From the NCBI GenBank assembly GCA_020747065.1, contig JAGMVK010000008.1, positions 1,054,001 to 1,118,000 of the forward strand: DNA of 64,000 bases, given 5' to 3'. The notes under the pieces were generated by a model that made no database searches, was not told the origin of the DNA, and saw nothing but the letters and a program-made list of their open reading frames with translations. The position numbers and the translations under genes are program-made. Shown here one piece after another: positions 37,604 to 49,887 of the stretch (positions are counted from its first letter, which is position 1; the number at the start of each line of letters is the position of its first letter). The DNA comes from Cadophora sp. MPI-SDFR-AT-0126 (Eukaryota > Ascomycota > Leotiomycetes > Helotiales > Ploettnerulaceae).

Positions 37604-37879
37604 ATGTGCACCTCCACCAACACAAAATGCAAGCACTGCACATACACGCACCAGAAGATTACACTCTGTGATAGCCACCAAGTCAAGCAAGATTCTTCAC
37701 GCAAAGAATACAACTACAAGAAATGCGGAGATCTGAAGGAAATCGAGGTGGAAGTCGATGCTTTTGACAACGAGCATGAATGTCCTGCGATGTACAGAGA
37801 AAGAATGAGAAGGGTGTGGACGTTACAGAGTATGAAGGAGCGGGCAAAGGAGGGGCAAAGGAAGAGGCAAAGAAGCTAG
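37604..37879 (+). CDS. small Cys-containing protein, unknown function
   Basis: A single frame of 91 residues beginning MCTSTNTKCKHCTYTHQK. Cysteines cluster at positions 2, 9, 12 and 22, with two more at about residues 41 and 61, and the C-terminus is very basic (RERMRR ... GQRKRQRS). There is no signal peptide or membrane segment. The AAG before the ATG and a TATAAAT 80 bases upstream support expression. It resembles the many short fungal proteins that begin Met-Cys and carry scattered Cys/His pairs, which may bind a metal, but I know of no assigned function. A second Met-Cys gene follows on the same strand 600 bases downstream. Confidence 0.45.
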   Translation: MCTSTNTKCKHCTYTHQKITLCDSHQVKQDSSRKEYNYKKCGDLKEIEVEVDAFDNEHECPAMYRERMRRVWTLQSMKERAKEGQRKRQRS

Positions 37880-38477
37880 AGACGGCAGATGAAGGGGGGG
37901 AAGGTGGATGTGTGGGCATGTACAATATGATGTTTTAGCAAGCGACGGGATGAAGGACACAATACTGCCTTCCAATCTTCGAATAATGTGAATGAAATAA
38001 AGTATGGCAATGAGAAGGAAATTCTATAAGGAAAAATGGCAAAGTGGAGATTAAGGTCGTGGCTTCAAAGCCTGGTCTCTTCGAAACAATTAAACAGTAG
38101 AAAGCTACGAAACTTCTTCCAGCTTCTCAAGCATACTAATAATACTCGAGTGGCATAATTAATAGTAAATCCCTTACTCATTCATCTCCTGTACCATCTC
38201 TTGTACCATCTCAGGTTTTCCGTATGATCAAAGTCCCAGTCATCCAGCACATGCAGGAACCCGCCACAGGCACTACAAACACCAGCCTACAAACGGACTG
38301 TCCCTCCCCTTTCCCTCACTCCAGACCAACACCAATCTCAGGAAAAAGCAAGCAAAAAGCAAACCATCGTACCCGTCCTCAAGTCCACGCAAGTAATATC
38401 CACTCTCACTACTCGAGTCACAAACCTCAAGTCCATCCCCGTATCTCTGGTCGTCTATCTACCGAGAGCAAGCCAGA
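37880..38477. other. spacer between the two small Met-Cys genes
   Basis: About 600 bases. It is AT-rich to about 38180, then a C-rich leader-like stretch precedes the next ATG. The 98-codon frame at 38224-38520 overlaps the next gene in another frame and is Ser/Thr/Pro/His-rich without motifs; I treat it as leader sequence. Confidence 0.4.
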
Positions 38478-38814
38478 ATGTGCATCGAGCAAGACATCGC
38501 TTCTCACGCACGCGGCATGATGGGAACCACGATCATCATCTGTAAGGCTCACAAGGCCGCGATATACACAGAGACAGAGACGGAGACGGAGACGGAGACG
38601 AAGACCGAACCGACTTCAAGCTCGAGCAGCTCGAACAGCTCGGGCGTGACAATGAGGGATTGTCCGAAATATGTGTTGTTGCCTGTTAAGTATGAGGGAT
38701 GCGATTAGTGAGTTTGAGAGATTTTCTTTCTTTACATTGTTGGGAATGAGAGGGGAGAATTGAATGCTGATGTTTGACAGTGGCAAGGAGGGAATGAGGC
38801 GGTGGTGGGATTGA
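38478..38814 (+). CDS. small Met-Cys protein with Glu-Thr repeat, unknown function
   Basis: Two exons (38478-38707 and 38781-38814) give 87 residues. The 73-nt intron starts GTGAGT, has a TGCTGATG branch and ends GACAG; it joins KYEGCDY to GKEGMRRWWD. Without splicing the frame stops at once (TAG). The protein starts MCIEQDIASHARG, has a single ICKAHK element, then an (ET)n run from a GAGACG microsatellite and a Ser-rich stretch, and ends with a Cys-containing DCPKYVLLPVKYEGCDY segment. The Met-Cys start and spacing of Cys residues recall the preceding gene, so they may be diverged relatives. Function is not known. Confidence 0.42.
38569..38603. repeat. (GAGACG)n microsatellite inside a coding region
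   Basis: GAGACA/GAGACG hexamers are repeated about five times. They encode alternating Glu-Thr within the small protein at 38478-38814, so unit changes stay in frame and would alter only the length of this run. Confidence 0.75.
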
Positions 38815-39191
38815 GAGAGTTGGCTTGAATCTTTGGATACAGATAGATGGGAGTCGCCTTTTGGAGAGAAAGAAAGAGCGCTTAATGAGATATCAGAGTT
38901 GGGATTTTAGCTGGGTAAGAGTCTGGATGCAACTTACAGGGGATTACAATGGCTAGAGCGAGAGCTGGAGGCGGTAGCGATGGAGCGGCACTACATGCGT
39001 CAATCTGAACACTTCAGTGTCACCTCTCAACTCACAAGCATGCAGGCAAATGTCTTCAAGCTTTCGTTTCATTCATAACACATGGTATCTACTCACCAAC
39101 AGCGCAAGTTCCCCAAAACGCCATATCCCAGCTGTATGCAAGCATGTCTATCGTTTCCAAAACCATATTTTCTCACAGCCTCAACCTCTAA
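38815..39191. other. convergent intergenic spacer
   Basis: About 380 bases between the small plus-strand gene and the 3' end of the mannosidase-like gene. Nothing recognisable was seen. Confidence 0.45.
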
Positions 39192-42100
39192 TCACACCAC
39201 AATGATATTTCCAATCACCATACCCTGACTCTCAACGTGATATCTCCTCCTCAAACCCACACTCCTTGTGCGTCTAAGTAAATCCTCGGTCGCATCTCCG
39301 CCGCCAACCATGACCATGGAGATCTGGTGGTGTCTTACTAATCCACTTGGCGTAACCTGCGCCTTGTCCAACAACGGTCTGATCAAGTGTTCTCCGCTTC
39401 CCTTAGGCATACCGTCGGCCTCATCATCCTCTGAGCCTGATATCACAATCACAAGCTTCAGGCTCTTGGAAGACGGCACAAAACTTGGAATATTGGCGAG
39501 CTTTTGGGAGAATGTGCATCCGCCACGCCGAATCACGATGATGTTGTGCTTCTTTGCGGCATCATCTGGAAGTTTGCCGTGACAGGACTCGCCGGCGAAG
39601 TAAATTCTTGACCAGGTAAGGGGCTCAGATTGAGACCCCAGGTTTGGATCTGGTGCGTCTGCTACGTCGATAATAGGCGCTGCACCCATACCTGTGGGAG
39701 AGATTGCTGGTAGAGTTGTGAACTGGTATGCCACTGGGATTGCAGGTTCCGGGAGAAGAGTCGCCGCAGGGTCACGGAGAGCAGATGTTACTTGGCGGAT
39801 GAGGGAGGATATCATGGTCCTATACTCAGCAGCGATACCAGTGCTCGAGTCTTCGAACGAGACTTTCGGGCCGTCTTCGAAACTGTCCTGATCTTTCTCA
39901 GAGTCGTAGAATTCCTCGACACTGCCGGTAGCTGTTGTGTTGACAACGATGGGATTCTCAAGTTGGAGTACAATGTCCGCCATGACTGTTTCTCGAATAC
40001 GTGTGAACGAAGGATCTATCATATCGCCAATGACATCGCGCGGGATAAAAATTTGCTCATCTCTACCAAGAGGTATATTGGCAATACTGGACACGCGGTA
40101 TGACTCCATAAGCGGCCCATCGATGGTCTGGAAAGGCGATGGTGATTCGTAAATCATACCTAATTTCATGCCCGATAGGCTTTTGACAAGTATGCCCTCG
40201 TTCAATCGAACAAGTCCCTGGGGTCCAAGGACCAAGTAATTGGAGGCTCCAGGCGCTGTTGTCAGTGGAGTACTAACAGGAAATTCGATGCTGAATGTCT
40301 GCTTCAAAGGCAGCCTGGCGCACGTTCCGTTGACCGGCATGAGTGTCTTTGGGAGAGTCCAAGGATAATACGTGTAATTGGTAAGATGCGAGCCAGTTTG
40401 CTGCATGTCATCGACCACCATCGAGCTGGTCCTACCCTCTATCGCATGCGTGTTGGGTATCATGTGCAAGCCTATCAAACTGGCAGCGTGGAAGATATCG
40501 TGTCTTGCTGCAGTCGCCGAGATTGTAAAAGGCACAGTTGCCGGAGGAATCGGACACATGTCTTTCACGTCTAGCGCATCATATGTCTGTACAGCTTTGG
40601 TCGAAGGGATTTGCCGCTTGACGACTTTCGAATTCTTAGCTTTGGGAATGAGTAGAGGGTGACCTTCGGTGGTGAAAACGTAGGCCGCATCGAGCGCGTT
40701 GAGGGGATGGTCTGTATCAAATAGAAGATAGAGATATTTCGCAGTCTCTCCAAGAAAAAAGCTTTCCATGCGATCACTCTTTTCTCCTGTTCGGACATCC
40801 TGAAGACCAGACCAACCACATTTTGTCCAACAACGTCGCTTGATGTCCTCAAGCACCATCTCTCCAACATGGAGATACCATGGGTCTCGAGTAGCTCGGT
40901 AAAGATGATAATTTGACTCTATGAATTCTGGTCGTCCCGGCCACCATCCTAGACCGCCTTCGACTTGGCCATCCCTGACAGACCACCTTTCTGGCAAAGC
41001 TGAATATCGAGTCCACAGCGCCGTGTACAAAAGATTGGTTTCGATGGCTTCTTCAACTTCTCCAGCAAGTGTTAACAGTCCCGGATAGTATGCGCCGAGG
41101 CTGTCAATCCAATATGCTTGCGGTGAACCCGTGGTAAGATGAGCATTAACGTAATGAGGATGATGTGTTCCACTATACAAATGCCTCTTTATCGCAGCGT
41201 GTGCCTCCTGCCATGCCGCAAGAAATGCTTCTGATGAATTCTCTTCTACACTCAAGGGGTTGTAGATGGTATTTGGATCCAACCATGATTGATGTGGCTC
41301 CTTGAATGGAACCGTCAAATTCGGTTGTTCGTGTCCCGAAAGTAAGATATGCGTTTTGAGCGCATACTCGAAAAAGCTGTCTGCTCCAGCACCAATGCCT
41401 GCATATGGCCCGATCCAGTGGCCATTCTCGGCGTCAACGCCAGCTCCAATAAGCCCTATATTGCTCCTCCTAGCCCAGACTGCCCAGAATGCCCGCTTGC
41501 CAAGTTGCTCGAATCTTGGGTCTCCAGTGAGACGGCTCAAAACCGTGAATTCCAGAACCAAACTGCCAGCTCCTGCACTACATGTCTCCGTTATCTCTGG
41601 GGCTCCCTCTTGGACGAAGTCGTCTGGGTCCGAATCCTCGTTCAGAGGGGAGTTCACATAGAACGGTATTCCATGCCGCAAGTTTACACGAGGGTATGGC
41701 ATTCCAGTAGCAGTGTAGAAAGCTGGTAGGAGGCGCTGCGCAAGATCCAAGGCAAGCCGAAGCAGCTGCCCGTTGTACCTGAATCCATTCGGCCATGTGA
41801 TCGCAGGTATCTCCCCCTTCTGCAGCTTTCGCTTTGTGCCCGAGGCCCGTCGAGGCTGGTATCCGGTGATTGGCAACTCTCCAGCAGCAAATAGATGTGC
41901 GCTCAACAATCCGCCGACTCCTCTGATGACCGTCTCGAAGACTTGGACTTTGCTGTCAACATCGAAACCTCGCGCCCTCTGCCCTTGGCCCGCAGCGCCA
42001 CTTGTACCATCCCCATATTGTGATACTAACGAAGCCACGCCGTTCTGGAAGTCTCGCAGAGCCCTTGGGCCGGTACCCGCTCGATCCGGAGGGGCAGATG

Positions 42101-42445
42101 CCAGTATGGCGAGGGTCGAGAGGCTGTCGATCAGAGTGAGGGAGTAGTTCCCCAAGACGTCGTTCAGTTCGACATTTCGCGGATTTTGGGAGTCTCGAGT
42201 CAACGGTACACACGATACTGGTCGCAGCTTCCAAAGTGTCAGTAAAAATGCCAGATCGCACGCTTGGGGAGTATAACCTCGTCCTCCGGAAATGCGACAT
42301 TCATATAGTTATCGAATCCATGATAGAACATTTCCACAGTCTCCTGTCGCAATTCCGCTATCCTTGCCGGCGTCATGGCACCTGCAACAGCCAGCCATGT
42401 TGTAAACAATCCCCAGAGAATCCATCTGGACAGTGGGCAACCCAT
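39192..42445 (-). CDS. mnl1: ER alpha-mannosidase-like protein (GH47, EDEM/Mnl1/Htm1) with PA domain
   Basis: Two exons (42278-42445 and 39192-42227) give about 1,067 residues. The 50-nt intron has a weak GTTATA donor but an ACTGACAC branch, and restores AFPEDELRPVSCVPLTRD, a GH47 signature. I chose the ATG at 42445 because it opens a good signal peptide (MGCPLSRWILWGLFTTWLAV); in-frame ATGs at 42466 and 42496 are possible. The GH47 barrel runs to about residue 520: NDVLGNYSLTLIDSLSTLAI, TCSAGAGSLVLEF, YWIDSLGAYYPGLL, RPEFIESNYHLYRATRDPWY and DRMESFFLGETAKYLYLLF. The last 175 residues contain a protease-associated domain (IIVIRRGGCTFSQKLAN), the fungal EDEM arrangement. It should trim mannose on misfolded glycoproteins and route them to ER-associated degradation. 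No C-terminal HDEL/KDEL is present, as is usual for Mnl1-type proteins. Confidence 0.9.
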
Positions 42446-43131
42446 AGAGTGAGCGCTCCAGGACATGCCCAGCAAAGCTCGCCATCGCAATGGCATCACC
42501 GATGAGTGTGTTTGGCGGAAGGCATGTGAGCTTGGCCAGTGCAAGATCACAACCTTGTGAATGGATTAGATTCGAAATGGTGGTATCAAAATTCAAGGAA
42601 GTATCTCTGTTGCGGGGGAAGTGGAATATGGAGGTTGGTAATCCTGAAAAGTGGCCGCTTCCATCCACACCCCTGCGATTGAAGAGATGTAGGTCATCGA
42701 CCTCGGAGAGGACACGTGAGCACCATTACGAATTTCTGAAGTTCCTTTGTACTGCTTTCTCTTTAATTGGCTTCATTGGGCAACTCAGCGAAGGGAACTG
42801 TTGATTAAATGGAAGATCTGGAGATTTGATTCAGCTATTGCCTGTGGGAGTGGATTTCATTTCGTTGTCTCCTATCAGAAACAAGTAAATAGTCAAGATG
42901 TTATACAGTACAACGCAACAACGAGTGTTCAAGGACTCCAACGACCAATAACAGTTCGCTCAATTGACGACTAACCCGACACCCAGTCAATCACCTGTTT
43001 ACTCCTAGGTATAATGAACGCCATGTGTATCCTCGTTATCATGTCGTCCTGTTTTGTTGGTATACTCCGTCCGATATTCGTCGTTTTAAATCCGTTTCCA
43101 TTTCACCCGAAATCTCAAATGCAGATCGAAA
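42446..43131. other. intergenic region upstream of the mannosidase gene
   Basis: About 690 bases between two minus-strand genes. It holds the promoter side of the mannosidase-like gene and the 3' flank of the regulator. Small plus-strand frames are not supported. Confidence 0.45.
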
Positions 43132-45740
43132 TCACCACCATTGACTAATGCCGCCCAGAGTTGGTCCTCTCGCCATATCTGGCTGTCGATTACTATCTGC
43201 CTCCAGTTGAAAGTCTCGGACAAGATCGTCCCAGCCTTCCCAGTTGATCTCTCCATCAACGGCCGTCATATCCAGATCCAGCATTGCATTGTCATCCAAC
43301 AACCAGGGAGCCTGCTGCGGGACAGCTTGATCCTGCTGTTGCATCTGCTGCATCTGCATTTGGACCTGGTCGGGAGCAAGCATACCCATCCCGACTACCT
43401 GAGGTCCCAACATTGGAACGTCGTTGGTGTACGTCTCTTGCGCACTAGTTCTTGGCGGTATTGGATTGGAAGCAACGCCAGTAGTGCTATTAATCTGCTG
43501 TGATAGCTGGCGGTCGCGAGCGATAGTCATTGGGCAAGGGCCGGGCATCGAATAAGGCTGCGGAGGTGGATGTCGGTCCAGGTAGACACTTGACATGCCT
43601 AGGCCATTGTTTGTTCGATCGGTGTTTCCTGTACTGGCGTTTTCCAGACGTTTCCGATGTGCTTTAGCGAAGAGTTTCCTCATCGGCTTCCAGAGCATGC
43701 CACTCTTTCCGTGGGGAGCTTTTTCTGGCCAGTCACTAAAGACAAGGTCCACAGCACGCCACGCACGCTCCACGACTGCCGAGTTGGACCTCACGCAAAG
43801 CTCGACCAAGATGAAGGCGATAGCGTGCCACTGAATGTAGGTGTGGAAGAGCCACCCCCATTTCTTCGTGCTGGCTTCTGATTCCAAAATTCGTGAATAT
43901 TCAATGATTTCGATAGACGATATAAAAAGCCTGTCTTTGATGTCATCAGACAGACTGCTGGGCTTTCCGGGTAGCGTGAGCGGATGATAGATGACCAGAG
44001 ACATTTTGGCAATGATTAATCGGGCAACAGTGGCCGCGACCCAATAGAGTGGCCCGGCATCTTCGCAGTACTGAAGGTATGCTACTTCCAGATGATCGGC
44101 ACACTCCCTAACCAACTTCTCTTTCTGTTCAAGCGTCAACATCTGCCCTGAAACCTTACAAGGTACCGGTCCTGGGGGTATGTATGTCAATTTTCGGGTG
44201 AGAGTACAGATCTCGTAACGGATCAGGCAAAATGTCATCTCAGAAACGCCCTTCCTCTCAGCCGGTGGCTCCGTTGCAGCAGGGTCGAGGTCTTCATCGT
44301 CGATAGACAGTGGAAATCTTGTGTCATAAGAAAAGTCCGTTATCGAGGGATCAGACCCATGATCTTCGGATGCTCTTGTGTCCAGGACACAGACTTGCCA
44401 CCACAGTCTTCGCCTCATCTCTGTGTCGAATGGATTGAGTCCGAAATGTGACCCATCCCGATGAAGTCCCAAAGATTGCGCGATTCTCAACGTCAAGCCC
44501 GTTAATGACCAAACGAAGCGAGTGTCGTCGTGTCGTCTAACGCAAACGAGAAACATGACGAGCGCTTGCACAGTGACGATCTCGTTGGTGTTGAGGAAGC
44601 CAGCTCGTGCAAGAGCCTGCTCCACACCAAAACGGTATTGTCGGAGCAAGACCTCCTTCTCGACCCCGAGATTTGTTCGAACCTGTCGCTGTTAGTCAAA
44701 TCCATGCAGCAAGTTATGAAGAAACGTACCTCGGTCCCATTCATTGAGGTTATGGTCGCAAAATATATAGAAAACATTAAAGCTTCAGTACTCTTGCTCA
44801 AACTGTTCAGGTTGTTCTGAACCTCCTTGATAACTTTGTTCATCGTAGGCTTATGCAATATCATCACTAGAGGATGGACGTTCTCAAGGAATGTCTGCCA
44901 GTAGAATGGAATTTGAGATGGCAGTGGATGCAATCCCTTCAGATTTACATCACTGCTGTTGTATCCCATTATAAAACTCTGGTGATTTGGCTCGGTGATC
45001 GCAGCGGATGGAACAATTGGTACATCCGAATCCGCTGAATCAAACTCTTGGTCATCAAGCAGTTCACGGATCTCGTCTACCTCGTCCGTGATCTGGGCCC
45101 AGAATGGAGATGCAACATAATGGCTTTTGCCCTCATCCACGACCAATCGTCCAACACCCGTCTGAAGCTCATCCATGCTGTATGCTGTCTTGGGAGGACC
45201 GGAGCCAATCCTGAAGCTTCTGGCCAACCATGTCTTTCTATTTCCATTCCCTTCATCCATTCCCACCACCCGGACTGTAGTCGATTTTCCACTATGTGTG
45301 TCGCCCGAGTCACCATCTTTGGGCAACGAAGAGTTGTCGCTTGAGGGGGAATGCTTGATAGCTTCGATTTCCACCTGCCCGCTTAGCTCCTCGACCACCC
45401 CCTCCAACCTTCGCAGCCTTTTCAATAACTCTGCCTCTCGTTCACTCACAACTTTCCCACCCTGTCTCGGTCTGCGAGGGGCCCGTCCTGGTGCTGGAAA
45501 AACGCAAACGCTGCCGGCTTTGGCACAATTCGTACAAGGGTTTTTCTTGTCGCATTTGACTTTCCTCCGTCTACAGGTTACACAGGATCGCGCATTCAAG
45601 CCATGTGGTATCTCGTGAGATGTCCTCCTCTCTATTGGGCTTTGTTCAGCAGACTGTGGATTCGATGCGCTTGCGGGTTCTGGTGCTGCTGTTTCTGACA
45701 TTGATGTGGGCGGCGCAGCGGCCTGCGCTGGTGAGAACAT
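43132..45740 (-). CDS. Zn2Cys6 transcription factor with fungal MHR domain
   Basis: Two exons (44730-45740 and 43132-44682) give 853 residues. The 47-nt intron (GTACGT donor, GACTAAC branch) joins SMNGTE to [15 protein letters not shown]. The zinc cluster is C53, C56, C63, C69, C72, C79 within [21 protein letters not shown], followed by a basic linker (PRRPRQGGK) and a coiled coil ([20 protein letters not shown]), suggesting dimer binding to paired CGG sites. The MHR domain includes [20 protein letters not shown] and [23 protein letters not shown], the best-conserved part of the family. The C-terminus is Gln/Met-rich ([14 protein letters not shown]) and ends acidic with several Trp, like an activation domain. 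Expected to be nuclear; target genes are not evident. Confidence 0.92.
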
Positions 45741-46893
45741 CTTCTAGAGTACTCCTTCTCTTTCGTGGGTACTTAGCGGGCCATGCGGCGTATTGGAGAT
45801 CATTGGATTGTGCACAAGTCTTTGAGGAACTGACAACTGTGTAGGTTGGAAAAGATGGTTCACGAGGAGGACGAGTACATCGTTTGATGTCAAGGTCGGG
45901 AAGTGGAAGCTGCCGAGGGGTGGATAGAGTCTAGCCTCATGAATCTAACTTTGGCAAGGATGGATGACTGATAATAAGAAGATCTGATGACCCACCTTGC
46001 AAATACATCTGATTGTGAAAGCCCTACAAGAGCAGCCATACACGTTCCAGAGCGGCATATTCAATATCCCGCAGGTAACCCCTAACTCCAGCAAACACCG
46101 ATGACTAGCGCCAAAGAAGGTACATAGGTATGGAGATCAATGTTTTCATTTACTACATCTTCCACCAGTATAGAAAACGAACATACCGCCACGTCGGTAA
46201 GAGTACAGTTAAGCTTATATCAAAATTACTATATTGGTATTGTCGTGTACAGGACATGTTGATTCGAATTAAATATGCAAAGTATGAAATGGCACTGATT
46301 GGTCGGGCCCGAGTTCTTCTCCCGAATACTTCCCCCTCGAAACAGAGCTCTCTGTTATATCGAGTTTTGCATCAACTTGGAGTAAAGTTTGAGCCACATG
46401 TTTCTAGACCTCCATGTTCATGCATCTGAAGGTTAATTGCCCACTTACAGGCCACGCCTTTGGATCTTCCTGACAGTGTTGGAAGCTCTTGCGGACTTCG
46501 GACACCCAGGGCATTCCGTGATTACCAATTGTTTTTGAGTGTCAGTCTGAGAATATTCCTCAACGCGTCCCTGTCATGACGGGTGCCAAGTCTTTGTTTG
46601 AACGTGCCGGCAGCAATGCTGTCGGTACTTTTGGGAATGGCTACTTTTTTCCAAGTCGCAATCCCAGTGCCAGCCTCATGCAAGGACGGCAGCAATTCAT
46701 ACTGATATCATGTGACTGTCACGTGTGCCTATTGGCTTGTGCGGCCGTGTCGTCCACGGTGAAAGGGGAAGGCTCTGGGCTCTTCTACTGAAGGCGTAGC
46801 CATGAGCGCCTTCAGTACCACCATTTCCGTGCGATCAATGTTCATGGACCAGTTCTTGGAATTATATGATGTCGAGACGATGAAAAGGGCATC
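45741..46893. other. intergenic region, 1.15 kb
   Basis: Promoter side of the minus-strand regulator on the left and leader of the broken kinase gene on the right. Frames at 46130-46429 and 46576-46791 have no domains. The middle part (46.1-46.4 kb) is AT-rich. Confidence 0.45.
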
Positions 46894-49887
46894 ATGGATC
46901 TTCCTCCCTCTAGCTTGCCTGTTGGCGAACTCGTCACCGTGATCGGTCAGGTCCAGAAAGTAGGCAAAGCTCTACAAGACCACAATGGAGCCTCGGGAGA
47001 GAACCAACGACTCCTGCATCATCTGCAAGCATTGCAGCTGATATTTCAGCATCTTGAAGCGCTCGAAGCGAGTGAAGGAAACCGAACACTGATTAGAGCC
47101 GTCCAAACCCAAGCTCACTCTTCACTCAAGCCTTTGAACGATTTTCTTAGGGCTATCTCGAAGCATGAGAAGCGACTTAAAGCTTCACCGCGAGGCGTGA
47201 GGGCTTTTGGTATTGCCAGGAAAGCACAATGGACCGTCACAATTGCCAATGAAGTCTCGAAACTGCAGTCAACAATCAGCTCCGAAATCCAGAAATTGAA
47301 CATGCTCATAGGCATCGGGCAACTGTAAGAGATCGTTTTCACCTACGCGATCAGCTTATGACTGATGCGAAATGTCAGGAACGCCTTATCTCGCATTGAG
47401 CATCGTTTATCTCATGAAGCTGTTCCTGCAGCCATCGTGGACACCAGACAAAGTTCCTGTTCAGTTCGACTCTCTGGGCACACAATTTTCGATCATTCTG
47501 ATACTGATTCCACTGCAGAAGATCAAGGAGTGTCAATGGCAACCTCGGAAAATCTGACTGGACCTGCAGCTCCGCTTTCAGCTGATGTTACAGTGACTGA
47601 CATTCTTCCCGTCACTCGAAATTCTCAAAACGCCACACAATTGATCTCAGTGGCAACTCTTCAAAGTGCTGTTGAGGACCCGGCCCTCATCATAGATAAT
47701 TTTGTGGCCCAGAGACCTGGCTCATCTCTGCAATCCACGAACTTCCTTGGAACTTCAATCGTGAGTCTGTCACAGGCTGATGTGATATGGGTTAAGAACC
47801 AGGCTTCCACAATGTGAGTACTTTAGTACGGACCTTTTGATTCAATACTGAGATGGCAGATATTTGATAATTGGGGTAGTCTTGAGCCAATTACTTGGTA
47901 AACTCCTGTAATAGCCCATATCCTCAGCCAAATTGAAGGTTTCCGCAGCTGATCAGCGGAAGACTCGTTGCTCCGGAGCTCGCACTGCTCGTACAGATGA
48001 CGGCAAGTAGTATAATCCGCGCGCCAACTCGACTCCTGAGCACGAACATTTCATTCGAAGACTGCCTTGGTCAGATGTGGAGTCTTGATCTTGCATACTT
48101 TCGTCACTGGGAGGTACGAAATTTCATATCCGTCCTGAACGTTGGCAATTTTGTACTGAAAATGTCAGGTGTTTCAAAGCATGATCCAAGCAGAATTAAG
48201 AACAAGCCTGGGGCTTCTTTGGTGATACAGAAACTCTACCAAATGGTGTGCGCCGATGGCCAACTGCTCACCAAAGATAACTGGGATGCGATTGCGGTGC
48301 CGGGATCGAGTGTTGCCATGTCTATGATCATGAGAAATTTACGGGTTCGAGGAAGCCAGTGCCCGAGACCAGGCTGTACCGGGGACGGAAGGCTCTGGCC
48401 AAATCTGTGTTTCTGTTCCAGTGATAGTTGATGCGCATATTCGCTCTTGTTCGATGAAGGGCTGCTAATGATCGGCTGGTAGCCCAAAGTGTGAGTTCAA
48501 ATTCACACCAACCAAGGAGTTCAATCGACCCAACCGGCGAAACTTGAATTTTCGAATTGATTCGAAGGTAATTGAGAGTCAGCTCTTGGTTCGACCTCCA
48601 ACTCAACAAACGAGCCTTGTGGCAGTACGAGAACAAACATCATCTCCACCGTCAGACAGCAAAATCGAGCGGCGTCTCCGTCAAGCTAGAGTGCAAGCCC
48701 AGAAGAGAGAGCAAGAAGAAGTTGCCATATTCAAGAGGGTACACGTTCCGGAATCGACTCTTATAACAACTTTCCGACAAGCAGTCCTGGTCTACTCTCG
48801 TCTTTCAGCCTGGGCCAAACAGTACGGAAGAGCACACGAGTCATGCCAACTGACCCCCGAGGAGGTAGCCGAACTTCATACATTCTCTGTTAAGGATTCC
48901 GTAGAATCCACCTACAAGAAGCTGAAGAGGATGAACGCACATTCGCCAGAGACGGTCTTGTACAAGGCTGTCAAGAAATACCCGTACCAATATCAGGCAG
49001 ACCAGACTTGTTTTTTGGTTCTCAAGAGAGTCGATGTTAATCGTCCACGGATGGCAGAAATGGCAGTCGATCAGCGTCTCTCCATTTTAGACGAAAGTCG
49101 TGTGTTGAAAAACTGCAGCCATCAGAATATCATTAGCTACTACGACACCATATGGAAAGAGGAATCCGATTACCTGTGGATTTGCTGGAGTACATGGATC
49201 TTCGATCCTTGAGAGATTGGATTTCATATCAGAAGGGTTCAGGGCTTAGTGAGCCATGTATTGCGACGATAACTCGAGAGGTGCGTGTGTTTTTTTGATG
49301 CTAGCTGGTAAACAAGACAAGCTTACCACTGCCAGGTCGCGCAAGGACTTGCCTTCCTCCACACACAACAAGTTGTTTTCAGGGATGTCCGAAGTGATAA
49401 TATTCTCTTCAAGAGTCGAGGAGATGTCAAACTCTGTATGCCTCTGTTCCCCAAAAGCAGCTGCATGTAGTCCTTTCATTGACATCATCAAAAAGCCGAG
49501 TTCAGTCTCTGCTCACGTGGCCAAACAACTACGAGCATGATGGGGGGCTCACCACACTGTATGGCTCCCGAAGTAGCCAGACAGAAGCTTTATAGCTTTA
49601 AAGTGGATGTCTGGTCACTCGGCATCACTGTCATCGAGATGATGGAAGGCAACCCTCCATACTTCGGTGAAGAGCCCCTCATATTCTTGTATCTGATAAC
49701 AGTTAACGGCACCCCGAGATTTTGGAATCCTAGTCCATGGAGCAAGGAGCTCATGGTGATGCTGAGTCACATGCTTTGTGTAGATGTCAAATCGAGGGGT
49801 ACGATGGCTGAGATCTTGAAGCTGTCATTCTTGGAGAACGCGTACAGCAGGGAGAAATTGATGAGATCACTCCTGAAAGAGATCTAA
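46894..49887 (+). pseudogene. broken gene: NACHT-type N-terminal region, ubiquitin-like domain, PAK-like kinase
   Basis: Exon 1 (46894-47324) encodes a helical N-terminal domain of the kind found on fungal NLR-like and signalling proteins (VGELVTVIGQVQKVGKALQD). It splices cleanly (intron 47325-47378) into a Ser/Thr-rich exon. A ubiquitin-like domain follows (NISFEDCLGQMWSLDLAYFRHWEV ... DNWDAIAVPGSSVAMSMI), then CPRPGCTG. The kinase has the lysine strand TCFLVLKRVDV, ILDESRVLKNCSHQNIISYY, and late CMAPEVARQKLYSFKVDVW. Breaks seen directly: TAA at 47909 with the frame resuming at about 47949; a one-base loss near 48197 after the intron at 48114-48168; and a one-base loss near 49184 between YLWIC and LEYMDLRSLRDW. 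Catalytic HRD reads FRD (49378-49386) and the DFG position reads EFS (about 49498). An intact copy would act in signalling; this one is probably dead. Confidence 0.7.
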
